NCBI GenBank assembly: GCA_910577685.1
Contig: CAJTOH010000012.1
Span: 24,147 to 88,146 of the forward strand
Reading direction: 5' to 3'
DNA: 64,000 nt
Origin: an uncultured Dorea sp.
GTDB taxonomy: Bacteria; Bacillota; Clostridia; Lachnospirales; Lachnospiraceae
In this document: one piece after another, positions 16,746-26,318 of the stretch
Layout of the letters: the number at the start of each line of letters is the position of its first letter
Position numbering within the stretch: position 1 is the stretch's first letter
Notes under the pieces: generated by a model
Seen by the model: the letters and a program-made list of their open reading frames with translations, nothing else
Databases searched by the model: none
What the model was told of the DNA's origin: nothing
Translations under genes and position numbers: made by a program

Positions 16746-18471
16746 AGTAAAAGAATATAAGGGAGCCTCGGTCGCGACGCCGTTGTTCATGATTCTGGAA
16801 GTATTGATGGAGATGATGATTCCGTTCCTGATGGCTTCCATCATAGACGACGGCGTTAATGCGGGAGATATCGGGCATATCTACAAGGTAGGGGGAATTA
16901 TGGTAATCGCCGCGGCAATCGGGCTGTTAGCCGGTATGGCGGGAGGGCGGTACGGCGCTAAGGCAAGCGCGGGTTTTGCGAAGAACCTGCGGGAAACCAT
17001 GTTCAACCACATCCAGACATTTTCATTTGCAAATATTGACAAGTACAGCACGGCGGGGCTGGTGACAAGGCTTACGACGGATGTGACGAATGTGCAGAAT
17101 GCCTACCAGATGACCCTCAGGATGTTTACCCGGGCTCCTGCGAGCCTTTTGTGCGCCATGATTATGGCGTTCCGCATCAACGGGAAGCTTTCCGGCGTCT
17201 ATCTGGTGGCGGTGGTGATTCTGGGCGTTCTGCTGGCGCTGATTATGAGCCATGCCACCCGGTATTTCCAGCAGGCATTCCCTAAATATGACGATATGAA
17301 CGCGTCCGTTCAGGAAAATGTTTCGGCGATCCGCGTGGTGAAGGCATACGTCCGGGAAGAGCAGGAAACAGACAAATTCAAGAAAGCAAGCGAGAACATT
17401 TACCGGATTTTCATGAAGGCGGAAGGTAATCTTGTATATAATGCGCCGCTGATGCAGATTACGGTCTATAGCTGTATCCTGCTGATCAGTTGGATTGGGG
17501 CGAAGATGATCGTCGCCTCTGAACTTACTACGGGCGAGCTGATGAGCCTGCTTGCCTATTGTATGAATATCCTGATGAGCCTGATGATGCTGTCCATGGT
17601 ATTCGTCATGATTTCCATGAGTATGGCGAGTATCCGGCGTATCTCGGAGGTGCTGAAAGAGAGCAGCGATATCAAGAACCCAAAGGAGCCTGTGTATGAA
17701 GTGGCGGACGGGAGCATTGAATTCCGGCAGGTGGATTTCGCATACCGGAAGGACAGTGAAAGCCCGGTGTTAAAGGATATTAACCTTAAGATAGGTTCCG
17801 GCGAGGTGGTCGGAATCATCGGGGGAACCGGAAGCGCAAAGACCAGTCTGGTGAACCTGATCAGCCGTCTTTACGACGTGACGGGCGGCGCGGTTTACGT
17901 AGGAGGAAGGGATGTCAGGGAATATGACATGGAAACCCTGCGGAACCAAGTGTCCGTAGTGCTCCAGAATAACGTACTGTTCTCAGGGACGATTCTTGAA
18001 AACCTGCGGTGGGGCAGCCGGGAAGCGACGGAGGAGGAATGTAAGGAAGCATGCCGTCAGGCGTGTGCGGATGAATTCATACAGCGGTTCCCGGATGGGT
18101 ATGAGACCCATATCGAACAGGGCGGAAGCAACGTGTCCGGAGGACAGAGACAGCGGCTCTGTATTGCCCGGGCGCTGCTTAAGAAGCCGAAAATCTTGAT
18201 TTTGGACGACAGCACCAGCGCGGTGGACACTGCGACGGATGCGAAGATACGGAAAGCGTTCCGGGAGGAGATTCCGGACACGACGAAACTGATTATTGCA
18301 CAGAGGATAGGAAGCGTAAAGGATGCGGACCGTATTATCGTGATGGACGAAGGATGCGTGGACGGCTTCGGAACCCATGAGGAACTTCTGCGCGAAAACG
18401 CCATTTACCGGGAGGTCTACGAGTCCCAGACCAGCGGCGGCGGAGATTTTGACGAGAAGGCGGGTGATTAG
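16723..18471 (+). CDS. ABC exporter half-transporter, degenerate-site subunit
   Basis: A 582-residue type IV ABC exporter half: six membrane helices (residues 15-290) and a C-terminal nucleotide-binding domain. Walker A is GGTGSAKT, signature VSGGQ is canonical, but Walker B ends ILDDSTSAVD (Asp in place of the catalytic Glu) and the switch reads AQR where His is usual. These are hallmarks of the degenerate subunit of heterodimeric exporters such as BmrCD, LmrCD and TM287/288. Start at ATG 16723 with AGGAGG; an in-frame ATG at 16672 would lie deep inside marR. Two bases separate its stop from the partner gene. Confidence 0.93.
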   Translation: MIRTLLSEVKEYKGASVATPLFMILEVLMEMMIPFLMASIIDDGVNAGDIGHIYKVGGIMVIAAAIGLLAGMAGGRYGAKASAGFAKNLRETMFNHIQTFSFANIDKYSTAGLVTRLTTDVTNVQNAYQMTLRMFTRAPASLLCAMIMAFRINGKLSGVYLVAVVILGVLLALIMSHATRYFQQAFPKYDDMNASVQENVSAIRVVKAYVREEQETDKFKKASENIYRIFMKAEGNLVYNAPLMQITVYSCILLISWIGAKMIVASELTTGELMSLLAYCMNILMSLMMLSMVFVMISMSMASIRRISEVLKESSDIKNPKEPVYEVADGSIEFRQVDFAYRKDSESPVLKDINLKIGSGEVVGIIGGTGSAKTSLVNLISRLYDVTGGAVYVGGRDVREYDMETLRNQVSVVLQNNVLFSGTILENLRWGSREATEEECKEACRQACADEFIQRFPDGYETHIEQGGSNVSGGQRQRLCIARALLKKPKILILDDSTSAVDTATDAKIRKAFREEIPDTTKLIIAQRIGSVKDADRIIVMDEGCVDGFGTHEELLRENAIYREVYESQTSGGGDFDEKAGD

Positions 18472-18473
18472 AG

Positions 18474-20378
18474 ATGGCGGGACCGATGAGAAGAGTACCA
18501 AGGGGCGTAAAACCTCAGGTCGAGAATCCTATGAAGATATTTAAACGGCTGATGGCGTATGTATTTCAGTATTATAAGTTCCACTATATAGCCGTGGTTG
18601 TGTTGATTTTCGTAAGCGTACTATCCAACGTACAGGGTACGATGTTCATGAAAAATCTGATTGACGATTACATAACGCCGTTTCTCTTGGAGGATGCGCC
18701 GGATTTTACGCCTTTGGCAAATGCAATCGTCCGGGTGGCGTGCTTCTATTGCGTAGGAATTATTTCTACCTATGCCTATAACCGGATTATGATTAATGTG
18801 ACGCAGGGGACGCTCAGGTCGCTGCGTGACGATTTGTTTGCACATATGGAGCGGCTGCCTATTAAGTATTTCGACACCCATGCCCATGGGGATATCATGT
18901 CTGTCTATACGAATGATATTGACACTCTGCGTCAGATGATCAGCCAGAGCGTCCCCCAGGTGGTGAGCAGCGGGATTACGATTGTCAGCGTATTTGTCAG
19001 CATGTTGATTCTGAGCGTCCCGCTTACGGCTGTGACCCTTGCCATGGTGGCGGTGATGATTTTAAGTTCCAAGGCGGCTGCCGGAAGGAGCGGGAAGTAT
19101 TTCCTCGAGCAGCAGAAGAATATTGGCGCTGTGAACGGGTATATTGAGGAAATGATGAACGGGCAGAAGGTTGTTAAGGTGTTCTGTCATGAAGAGGAGA
19201 ATAAGAAGGCTTTCAAGGAACTGAACGATCGTTTGTTCGTCAGTGCGGATAAGGCGAATACCTTTGCAAATTTCTTAGGGCCTATTACCGCCCAGCTTGG
19301 AAACATCAGTTATGTGGTGTGCGCCATTGTGGGCGGCGCGCTTGCGCTTAATCATGTGGGCGGTTTTACTCTTGGAGGGCTTGCCAGTTTCCTGACGTTT
19401 AACAAGAGCTTCAGTATGCCGATCAATCAGGTGAGCCAGCAGTTGAACGCAGTGGTTATGGCGATGGCGGGCGCTCAGCGTGTGTTCGCCCTGCTGGATG
19501 AGAAAGAGGAGCAGGACGACGGGTATGTTACGCTGGTCAACGCGGTATCGGAAGACGGGAAACTTAAGGAGAGCAATGAAAGAACCGGAATGTGGGCGTG
19601 GAAACATATGCATCAGGCGGACGGCAGCGTGGACTATGTGGAGGTCAAAGGAGACGTTGTGTTTAACGGCGTTGATTTTGGTTACAGCGACGACAAGATT
19701 GTGCTCCATGATGTGAAACTGTTCGCCGAGCCCGGGCAGAAGATTGCGTTTGTCGGCTCCACCGGGGCGGGGAAGACGACTATCACGAACCTGATTAACC
19801 GGTTCTATGATATTCAGGACGGTAAGATCCGGTATGACGGTATTAATATTAACAAGATTAAGAAAAACGATCTGCGCCGGTCCCTTGGGATTGTATTGCA
19901 GGATACCCATTTATTTACCGGAACCGTGAAGGAGAATATCCGTTTCGGCAAACTGGATGCGACGGATGAGGAGGTTGTGGCGGCGGCCAGACTTGCCAAT
20001 GCGGACGGATTTATCCGGAGGCTCCCTAAAGGGTACGATACCATGCTGACCGGGGACGGCGCAAACTTAAGTCAGGGTCAGAGGCAGCTTCTTGCTATTG
20101 CGAGGGCGGCCGTGGCGGATCCGCCGGTATTGATTCTGGATGAGGCGACCAGTTCTATCGACACGAGGACGGAGCGGATCGTGCAGGACGGTATGGATAA
20201 GCTTATGAACGGACGGACGACGTTCGTGATCGCCCACAGGCTGTCTACGGTGCGTAATTCAGACTGTATCATGGTCTTAGAGCAAGGCAGGATTATTGAA
20301 AGGGGAACCCATGAACAGTTGATTGAGGAGAAGGGACGGTATTACCAGTTATATACCGGGAACTCTATCAGCGCATGA
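18474..20378 (+). CDS. ABC exporter half-transporter, catalytic-site subunit
   Basis: A 634-residue partner. After a basic N-terminal tail come six membrane helices and a nucleotide-binding domain with Walker A GSTGAGKT, Walker B ILDEATSSID with the catalytic Glu, and the switch AHR. Its signature is LSQGQ, one change from LSGGQ. The canonical Walker motifs here face the canonical signature of the first subunit, and the degenerate signature here faces the degenerate Walker B there: one active and one inactive ATP site. An insertion of about 40 residues precedes the nucleotide-binding domain. Probably multidrug or lipid-like substrate export. Confidence 0.93.
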   Translation: MAGPMRRVPRGVKPQVENPMKIFKRLMAYVFQYYKFHYIAVVVLIFVSVLSNVQGTMFMKNLIDDYITPFLLEDAPDFTPLANAIVRVACFYCVGIISTYAYNRIMINVTQGTLRSLRDDLFAHMERLPIKYFDTHAHGDIMSVYTNDIDTLRQMISQSVPQVVSSGITIVSVFVSMLILSVPLTAVTLAMVAVMILSSKAAAGRSGKYFLEQQKNIGAVNGYIEEMMNGQKVVKVFCHEEENKKAFKELNDRLFVSADKANTFANFLGPITAQLGNISYVVCAIVGGALALNHVGGFTLGGLASFLTFNKSFSMPINQVSQQLNAVVMAMAGAQRVFALLDEKEEQDDGYVTLVNAVSEDGKLKESNERTGMWAWKHMHQADGSVDYVEVKGDVVFNGVDFGYSDDKIVLHDVKLFAEPGQKIAFVGSTGAGKTTITNLINRFYDIQDGKIRYDGININKIKKNDLRRSLGIVLQDTHLFTGTVKENIRFGKLDATDEEVVAAARLANADGFIRRLPKGYDTMLTGDGANLSQGQRQLLAIARAAVADPPVLILDEATSSIDTRTERIVQDGMDKLMNGRTTFVIAHRLSTVRNSDCIMVLEQGRIIERGTHEQLIEEKGRYYQLYTGNSISA

Positions 20379-20398
20379 AAAATCAATCCTCCAAATGG

Positions 20399-20427
20399 TT
20401 GCATCTTTTCGCGGATTTTCTTATAAT
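20399..20427 (+). promoter_or_regulatory. Promoter of the cyuA-like gene
   Basis: TTGCAT, 17 bases, TATAAT. The short leader holds a hairpin, GGAACCGA / TCGGTTCC (about 20447-20474), just ahead of the ribosome binding site. Confidence 0.6.
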
Positions 20428-20489
20428 ATAGACAAATATGTCGTGAGGAACCGAAAGAAGGATAAGTCGGTTCCCGAAGGAGGATAAAC

Positions 20490-21767
20490 GTGCAAAGATC
20501 AGATGAAAAATATCAGGCGTATGTGCAGATTTTGAAGGAGGAGCTGGTTCCTGCCATGGGATGTACCGAGCCGATCGCCCTTGCATACGCGGCGGCAAAG
20601 GCGAGAGAGGTCTTGGGATGCGTCCCGGATAAGGTCAGCATTGGGGCAAGCGGGAGTATTATCAAGAATGTGAAGAGCGTGATTGTCCCGAACACCAATC
20701 ATCTGAAAGGAATCCCGTCGGCAGCGGCAGCGGGAATCATTGCGGGAAAAGCCGAGAAAGAACTGGAAGTGATCGCAGAAGTAACAGAGGAGCAGACGAA
20801 GCAGATGGTGGAATTCCTTGACACGGTTCCGGTCAGCGTAGAGCATATTGACAACGGGATTACGTTTGACATTATCGTAATCGTGTTCAAGGGTGATTCT
20901 TATGCGAAGGTGCGGATCGCAAATTACCATACCAATATCGTGCTGATCGAGAAGGACGGCGGGAAACTTGTGGATGTCCCTGTGGAGGGAGAGAGCGAGG
21001 AAGGCCTGACGGACAGAAGCCTTTTAGATATGGAGAGCATCTGGGACTTTGCAAATACCGTGGATATCGAGGATGTGAAGGAGGTGCTTGACCGCCAGAT
21101 CGAATATAATTCTGCTATTGCCGAGGAAGGCTTGAAAGGGGAGTACGGCGCCAACATTGGGAGCGTGTTGTTAGATACTTACGGGACGGACGTGAGGACC
21201 CGCGCAAAAGCCATGGCGGCCGCGGGTTCGGATGCGCGTATGAACGGGTGCGAGCTTCCTGTCATCATCAATGCGGGAAGCGGGAACCAGGGGATGACCT
21301 GCTCCTTGCCTGTGCTGGAATATGCGAAGGAGAAGGATGCGGGGAAGGAGAAGACTTACCGCGCGCTGGCGCTGTCGAATCTGGTTGCGATTCATCAAAA
21401 GACGGGTATCGGAAGGCTGTCGGCTTACTGCGGGGCTGTCAGCGCCGGGGCCGCTGCGGGCGCAGGGATCGCATATCTGTGCGGCGGCGGATATGAGGAA
21501 GCGGTACATACGGTAGTCAATGCCCTTGCGATTGTGTCCGGCATGGTCTGCGACGGTGCGAAAGCCTCCTGTGCGGCGAAGATTGCAGCATCTGTGGATG
21601 CGGGGATCCTTGGATACAACATGTATCTGAGGGGGCAGCAGTTCTATGCGGGAGACGGGATCGTGACCAACGGCGTGGAGGCTACGATCACGAATATCGG
21701 ACGCCTTGGGAAGGAAGGCATGCGGGAGACCAACGAGGAGATCATTAAGATGATGATCGGAGAGTAG
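20490..21767 (+). CDS. L-cysteine desulfidase-family protein (CyuA/YhaM, UPF0597)
   Basis: A 425-residue protein matching the UPF0597/CyuA family, related to the iron-sulfur L-serine dehydratase alpha subunit. Blocks include ELVPAMGCTEPIALAYAAAK near the N-terminus, GASGSIIKNVKSV, NAGSGNQGMTCSLP, SAYCGAVSAGAAAGAGI and MVCDGAKASCAAK, which supply the conserved cysteines for an iron-sulfur cluster. Characterised members degrade L-cysteine to pyruvate, ammonia and sulfide in anaerobes. Starts with GTG after GAAGGAGG. No cysteine transporter (CyuP) or regulator (CyuR) is adjacent; the gene is monocistronic between its own promoter and terminator. Confidence 0.88.
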   Translation: MQRSDEKYQAYVQILKEELVPAMGCTEPIALAYAAAKAREVLGCVPDKVSIGASGSIIKNVKSVIVPNTNHLKGIPSAAAAGIIAGKAEKELEVIAEVTEEQTKQMVEFLDTVPVSVEHIDNGITFDIIVIVFKGDSYAKVRIANYHTNIVLIEKDGGKLVDVPVEGESEEGLTDRSLLDMESIWDFANTVDIEDVKEVLDRQIEYNSAIAEEGLKGEYGANIGSVLLDTYGTDVRTRAKAMAAAGSDARMNGCELPVIINAGSGNQGMTCSLPVLEYAKEKDAGKEKTYRALALSNLVAIHQKTGIGRLSAYCGAVSAGAAAGAGIAYLCGGGYEEAVHTVVNALAIVSGMVCDGAKASCAAKIAASVDAGILGYNMYLRGQQFYAGDGIVTNGVEATITNIGRLGKEGMRETNEEIIKMMIGE

Positions 21768-21806
21768 GTCTGCGAATACGGGAAGAATAGTAAAAAGAAC
21801 AGAAAC

Positions 21807-21840
21807 AAGGACAGGGATGGAAGAGATCTCTGTCCTTCTT
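21807..21840 (+). terminator. Terminator after the cyuA-like gene
   Basis: Stem AAGGACAGGGAT / ATCTCTGTCCTT followed by a T-rich tract. Confidence 0.8.
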
Positions 21841-21921
21841 TCTGTTCTTTTTTCTGTGCATCGGCTTCAATTTGTGGTATGATCTATTTAGAAAACAGAC
21901 ATAGGACAACTATAGAAGAGA

Positions 21922-24900
21922 GTGAAAACGGCCATGGAAAATTGGATGGATAAATTTCAGAAAAATACGCTGGCTCTGGGTAAAGATTATTTTGACCGGG
22001 GCAGGGTCATGGAACTTGAGGAAAATGACGGCACATATACGGCCGCGGTAGTTGAACGGAAAAGGTACGTGGTAAGGGTCAGCGGATATGAGGATCCGAA
22101 GACGTGCAGGATGTATTGCGGCTGTCCCCATGCTAAGAGCGGGAGCCGCTGTAAGCATATGGCTGCCGCAATGTATGCCATTGAGGATTTTGAGGAGCAG
22201 AAGGAGAGCTTCGGCTGGGGGGACAAGCAGATGAATAAAGAGGGCGCAATGGAGCCGTACGTATATTTTGACAAGGTAAAGATCAAGGAGTCTCTGCATC
22301 TGCCGCTGGACTCTGTGCGGGAGGGCAAGGCGCTCGTGGCGGCGAAAAAGATTACTCTTGGAAGAATCGACACGGGTTATTTCGAGGGGTGGGACGAGAT
22401 GCTGGGGATTATTGAGGGGGAGGTGAAGGGCGACGGGGCGGCATTCCCTGCCCGGATCGTATTTGCCAGAGATAGGGCGGTGTCGGCGGATTGCTGCTGC
22501 GGGATGTATGCAAGGAGTTTTTACCGGTATTATACACAGATGGACAACTGCGAACATATTGCGGCTCTGATGCAGCTTCTTGCGGAACATCTGGACAGGA
22601 ACCGCTTGGGAGATGCCACGGATCTGTGGGGGAACGAGGTTATCCGGTCTTTTCAGAAGAACCGGGCGAACCAGACGATTTCGGGGGTTATGGGAAGCGA
22701 CGAGAGTATCATGTTAAAGCCCCGGCTGGTAAAAAAGGACGGGAAACTGACAGTCTCTTTCAAAATCGGGCAGAAGAAGATGCTTCTGGTGAAGGATTTG
22801 TTTGAGTTTGAGGAAAATGTAAGGAATTCCGCCATGGGGTCATATGGTACGAGTATGCAGATTAACCACAGGCTTGAGAATTTTACGCCGCAGGGAAGGC
22901 TGTGGATCGGCTTTATCGGAAGCCTCGTGAGGGAAGAGCTTGAATTCGGCAACCGGATCGTCGAGTCAGGTGCGTTTACGAGAAAATCACTAGTAAAGAG
23001 AAATGAGATGGGATTGTTCGGCTGGCGTTTGGACCGCTTTTACGAGATTGCCTCAAAGGAGACGGTTCTCTATGAAGAACGTGACGACGACGGCAAGTTG
23101 AAAGGCGAGCTGGCCTGCCGGGACGGGAACCCGAAGATTGCCATGACGATCCGCAAGAACTGTTCGGATAAGGGGAAGGTGTTCCATGGGGTTTCTGTGG
23201 ATTGCGATATCCCGTTTATGTTTTACGGTGTGCATACGGCATATTATATTCAGAATGATACTTTGTATCGGATGGATGAGGAGTTCCTCAGAAAAATCCG
23301 TCCTCTGGCAGACAGTCAAGGAGCCTTGCGCAAGCCGTTCCGGATTGGGAGAAACGCGCTTTCTGATTTCTACTATTCCGTCCTCCCGCAGATCCGGGAC
23401 GTGGTGGACGTGGCAGAAGAGGATGGGGAAGAAATCAACCGTTATCTGCCGCCGGAGGCGGAATTCATATTTTATCTTGACGCTGAGGACGGTAATATTT
23501 CCTGCAGGGTTCATGTGCGTTACGGTGAGGAAGAGTTTGCCGTCCCGGATTATGGAGAGGGGAACGGGAATGTTCCCCGGGAGGAGCACAAGGAGAGGGA
23601 GATTTTGTTTCTTGTCAGGCAGTGGTTCCCGCAGTTTATTGAAGAAAAGGGTGAGTTCCACTGCGGGAAGGATGAGGAGTGTATGTATCAGGTTCTGGCA
23701 AAGGGTGTAGACGCGCTGCTGAATTTAGGGGAGGTTCAGTGTACCAAGCGTTTTTCTAATCTGAAGATTACGCGTAAGATGCATATGTCTGTAGGGGTAT
23801 CGATTTCCAGCGGGCTTTTGAATCTGGATATAGCGACAGAGGATATCCCTATGGAGGAGCTTTTGGATATCCTTTCCAGCTACCGGGGCAAGAAGAGGTA
23901 TCACAGGCTGAAAAACGGGGATTTTCTGGATCTTGAGGATAATTCCTACGAGATGCTGAGCGAGATGATGGATTCCCTCCACCTGTCGCCGAAGGATTTT
24001 ATCAAGGGAAATGTGGAGCTGCCCCTGTACCGGACGCTTTATCTGGATAAGATGCTGGAGGAGAATGAAAATGTCTATAGTGAGAGGGACAGTCGTTTCA
24101 AGAATCTTGTGAGGGGGTTCAAGACGGTAAATGATTCGGATTTTCAGCCCCCGAAGTCTCTTGTCAGGGTACTTAGGAATTACCAGAAAAACGGATATCG
24201 CTGGCTCTGCACGCTGGAGGCGTTCCAGTTCGGAGGGATCCTTGCGGACGACATGGGGCTTGGGAAAACTTTGCAGGTGATCGCAGTGCTGCTTGCGGCG
24301 AAGCAGGAGGGAAAGAAAGGGACCTCCTTGGTGGTGGCTCCGGCTTCGCTGGTGCTGAACTGGGGGGAGGAGATCAGTAAGTTTGCCCCTGAGATCGAGT
24401 TCATGCTGATTGTGGGTACGCAGGAAGAACGGCACAAAAAGCTTGAGCGTTATCAGGAGGCGGACGTGCTGGTTACCTCCTACGACTTGCTTAAGCGCGA
24501 CGCGGTGTACTACGAGGGGAAGGAGTTTCTGTACCAGATTATTGATGAGGCCCAGTATATCAAGAACCACCAGACCGTGGCGGCGAAGGCTGTGAAAGTT
24601 ATCAGGAGCCGGACCAGATACGCGCTGACCGGGACGCCGATCGAGAACCGGCTCAGTGAGATATGGAGTATTTTCGACTATTTGATGCCCGGTTTTTTGT
24701 ATAAGTATGAGGTATTTAAGAGGGAGATCGAGACGCCGATTGTGAAGAATCAGGACGAGGCGGCGATGGAAAGGCTTAAGAAGATGACTGCGCCTTTTAT
24801 CCTGAGGCGGCTTAAGGGCGACGTGCTGAAGGATCTTCCTGACAAGATAGAGAAAACTCATTTTGTAAGATTTGAGAAAAAGCAGCAGGAATTGTATGAT

Positions 24901-25557
24901 GCGCAGGTGGTATATATGAGGCAGCAAATTGCCCAGCAGGATGGAGAGCAATTCCGGAAGAATAAGCTTAAGATTCTTGCGGAGTTGATTAAGCTTCGGC
25001 AGATATGCTGTGATCCCTCCCTTTGTTTCGACAATTATAAGGGGGAATCCGCGAAGTTAGAAGCCTGTTTGGAGCTAGTGTTAAGAGCGGCGGAGGGAGG
25101 TCATAAGATTCTGCTGTTTTCCCAGTTTGTTTCGATGCTGGATATTCTCAAGCAGAACTTGGAGAATAAAGGAGTCTCCTTCTATATGATTACCGGTGAG
25201 ACTGCGAAGGAAAAGAGATTGAAGCTGGTAAAGAATTTTAATGAGGATGATACGCAGGTTTTTCTAATCTCTTTAAAGGCAGGCGGCGTGGGCTTAAATC
25301 TGACGGGGGCGGATGTGGTGATCCATTATGACCCGTGGTGGAATATTGCAGTTCAGAATCAGGCCACGGACCGGGCGCACAGGATCGGACAGGATAAGAA
25401 GGTCACGGTCTACCAGTTGATTGCGAAGGGATCCGTGGAGGAGAAGATCCGGAATATTCAGGAGTCGAAGAGGGAGCTGCTGGAGCAGGTAATCGGCAGC
25501 GGCGCAGGACAACTGGGCAATATGACTAAAGAAGATTTCCTGGAATTGATTGAATAG
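21922..25557 (+). CDS. SWIM zinc-finger SNF2-family helicase
   Basis: A 1211-residue Swi2/Snf2 ATPase. A SWIM zinc finger near residues 50-75 (CRMYCGCPHA...CKHMAAAM, CxCx(n)CxH) is followed by a long middle region and a C-terminal helicase core: motif I DDMGLGKT, motif II DEAQ, motif III LTGTPIENRLSE, motif V SLKAGGVGLNLTGAD and motif VI ATDRAHRIGQ. Such proteins are widespread in Firmicutes and translocate on double-stranded DNA; the physiological role is poorly defined. Start is GTG 21922 or ATG 21934; a weak GAAGAGAG precedes. No methylase or nuclease partner adjoins, so this is not an obvious DISARM-like locus. Confidence 0.92.
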   Translation: MKTAMENWMDKFQKNTLALGKDYFDRGRVMELEENDGTYTAAVVERKRYVVRVSGYEDPKTCRMYCGCPHAKSGSRCKHMAAAMYAIEDFEEQKESFGWGDKQMNKEGAMEPYVYFDKVKIKESLHLPLDSVREGKALVAAKKITLGRIDTGYFEGWDEMLGIIEGEVKGDGAAFPARIVFARDRAVSADCCCGMYARSFYRYYTQMDNCEHIAALMQLLAEHLDRNRLGDATDLWGNEVIRSFQKNRANQTISGVMGSDESIMLKPRLVKKDGKLTVSFKIGQKKMLLVKDLFEFEENVRNSAMGSYGTSMQINHRLENFTPQGRLWIGFIGSLVREELEFGNRIVESGAFTRKSLVKRNEMGLFGWRLDRFYEIASKETVLYEERDDDGKLKGELACRDGNPKIAMTIRKNCSDKGKVFHGVSVDCDIPFMFYGVHTAYYIQNDTLYRMDEEFLRKIRPLADSQGALRKPFRIGRNALSDFYYSVLPQIRDVVDVAEEDGEEINRYLPPEAEFIFYLDAEDGNISCRVHVRYGEEEFAVPDYGEGNGNVPREEHKEREILFLVRQWFPQFIEEKGEFHCGKDEECMYQVLAKGVDALLNLGEVQCTKRFSNLKITRKMHMSVGVSISSGLLNLDIATEDIPMEELLDILSSYRGKKRYHRLKNGDFLDLEDNSYEMLSEMMDSLHLSPKDFIKGNVELPLYRTLYLDKMLEENENVYSERDSRFKNLVRGFKTVNDSDFQPPKSLVRVLRNYQKNGYRWLCTLEAFQFGGILADDMGLGKTLQVIAVLLAAKQEGKKGTSLVVAPASLVLNWGEEISKFAPEIEFMLIVGTQEERHKKLERYQEADVLVTSYDLLKRDAVYYEGKEFLYQIIDEAQYIKNHQTVAAKAVKVIRSRTRYALTGTPIENRLSEIWSIFDYLMPGFLYKYEVFKREIETPIVKNQDEAAMERLKKMTAPFILRRLKGDVLKDLPDKIEKTHFVRFEKKQQELYDAQVVYMRQQIAQQDGEQFRKNKLKILAELIKLRQICCDPSLCFDNYKGESAKLEACLELVLRAAEGGHKILLFSQFVSMLDILKQNLENKGVSFYMITGETAKEKRLKLVKNFNEDDTQVFLISLKAGGVGLNLTGADVVIHYDPWWNIAVQNQATDRAHRIGQDKKVTVYQLIAKGSVEEKIRNIQESKRELLEQVIGSGAGQLGNMTKEDFLELIE

Positions 25558-25632
25558 GAGGGGCGCGGAGCCGGCCGAGTTCCGGGGGAAAAGAGAAAAA
25601 AGAAAAAAATTAATAAAAATGTGAAAAAAGTG

Positions 25633-25661
25633 TTGCATTTTGTTATAAGCTATGGTATTAT
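25633..25661 (+). promoter_or_regulatory. Promoter of the tRNA cluster
   Basis: TTGCAT, 17 bases, TATTAT, about 30 bases before tRNA-Glu. Confidence 0.65.
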
Positions 25662-25698
25662 AAATCTCGGTCAGCACGATAGAGTGTGTACCGAGTAT

Positions 25699-25770
25699 GG
25701 CTCCATGGTCAAGCGGTTAAGACATCGCCCTTTCACGGCGGTAACACGGGTTCGATTCCCGTTGGAGTCA
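25699..25770 (+). tRNA. tRNA-Glu (TTC)
   Basis: Cloverleaf with acceptor GGCTCCA / TGGAGTC, anticodon TTC in CCCTTTCACGG and a GGTTCGATTCC T-arm. CCA is not encoded. Confidence 0.95.
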
Positions 25771-25808
25771 TTTAAGAATGTGCCGGTATGGCGCTTTTTC
25801 TTATGAGT

Positions 25809-25881
25809 GCCGATGTGGCTCAATTGGCAGAGCAGCTGATTTGTAATCAGCAGGTTATCGGTTCGAGTCCGATCATCGGCT
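25809..25881 (+). tRNA. tRNA-Thr (TGT)
   Basis: Acceptor GCCGATG / CATCGGC, anticodon TGT in GATTTGTAATC, T-arm GGTTCGAGTCC. CCA is not encoded. Confidence 0.95.
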
Positions 25882-25926
25882 TGCTTCTATCAGAGTATGA
25901 TTTTAAGGAAGCATTTAACAGAATAT

Positions 25927-26000
<74 letters not shown>

Positions 26001-26003
26001 TCC

Positions 26004-26076
<73 letters not shown>

Positions 26077-26098
26077 TTTTCTTTACCTAAAATAATAA

Positions 26099-26171
26099 GG
26101 GCGTGTAGCTCAGGCGGTAGAGCACTTGACTTTTAATCAAGTTGTCCGGGGTTCGAATCCCCGCACGCTCA
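26099..26171 (+). tRNA. tRNA-Lys (TTT)
   Basis: Acceptor GGGCGTG / CACGCTC, anticodon TTT in GACTTTTAATC, T-arm GGTTCGAATCC. CCA is not encoded. Confidence 0.95.
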
Positions 26172-26174
26172 GGT

Positions 26175-26216
26175 AAGATGCTATCTTTGGAAGTAATTCC
26201 TTAGATGGCATTTTTT
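26175..26216 (+). terminator. Terminator of the tRNA operon
   Basis: Stem ATGCTATCT / AGATGGCAT followed by TTTTTT directly after tRNA-Lys. Confidence 0.75.
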
Positions 26217-26318
26217 AGTAGTTACCGGGTACCGCTATAATAGTGGTTACCACATAGTCAACTTATGTTTTAAATATTCACACACTAATATAGGCTTACG
26301 TACCCATTCAATTTTTAA

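Noticed and set aside
20447..20474. Attenuator before the cyuA-like gene
   Set aside because: The hairpin lacks a T-run and sits directly before the ribosome binding site; it is too weakly supported to call a regulator.
23725..24951. 408-residue open frame antisense to the SNF2 helicase gene
   Set aside because: It is entirely within a clearly functional gene on the other strand, has no ribosome binding site and its composition (His, Leu, Arg, Pro rich) is that of an antisense shadow.
21922..25557. DISARM- or similar defence locus around the SNF2 helicase
   Set aside because: Flanked by a cysteine desulfidase-family gene and tRNAs, with no methylase, nuclease or DUF partner; SWIM-SNF2 proteins are common stand-alone genes in Firmicutes.
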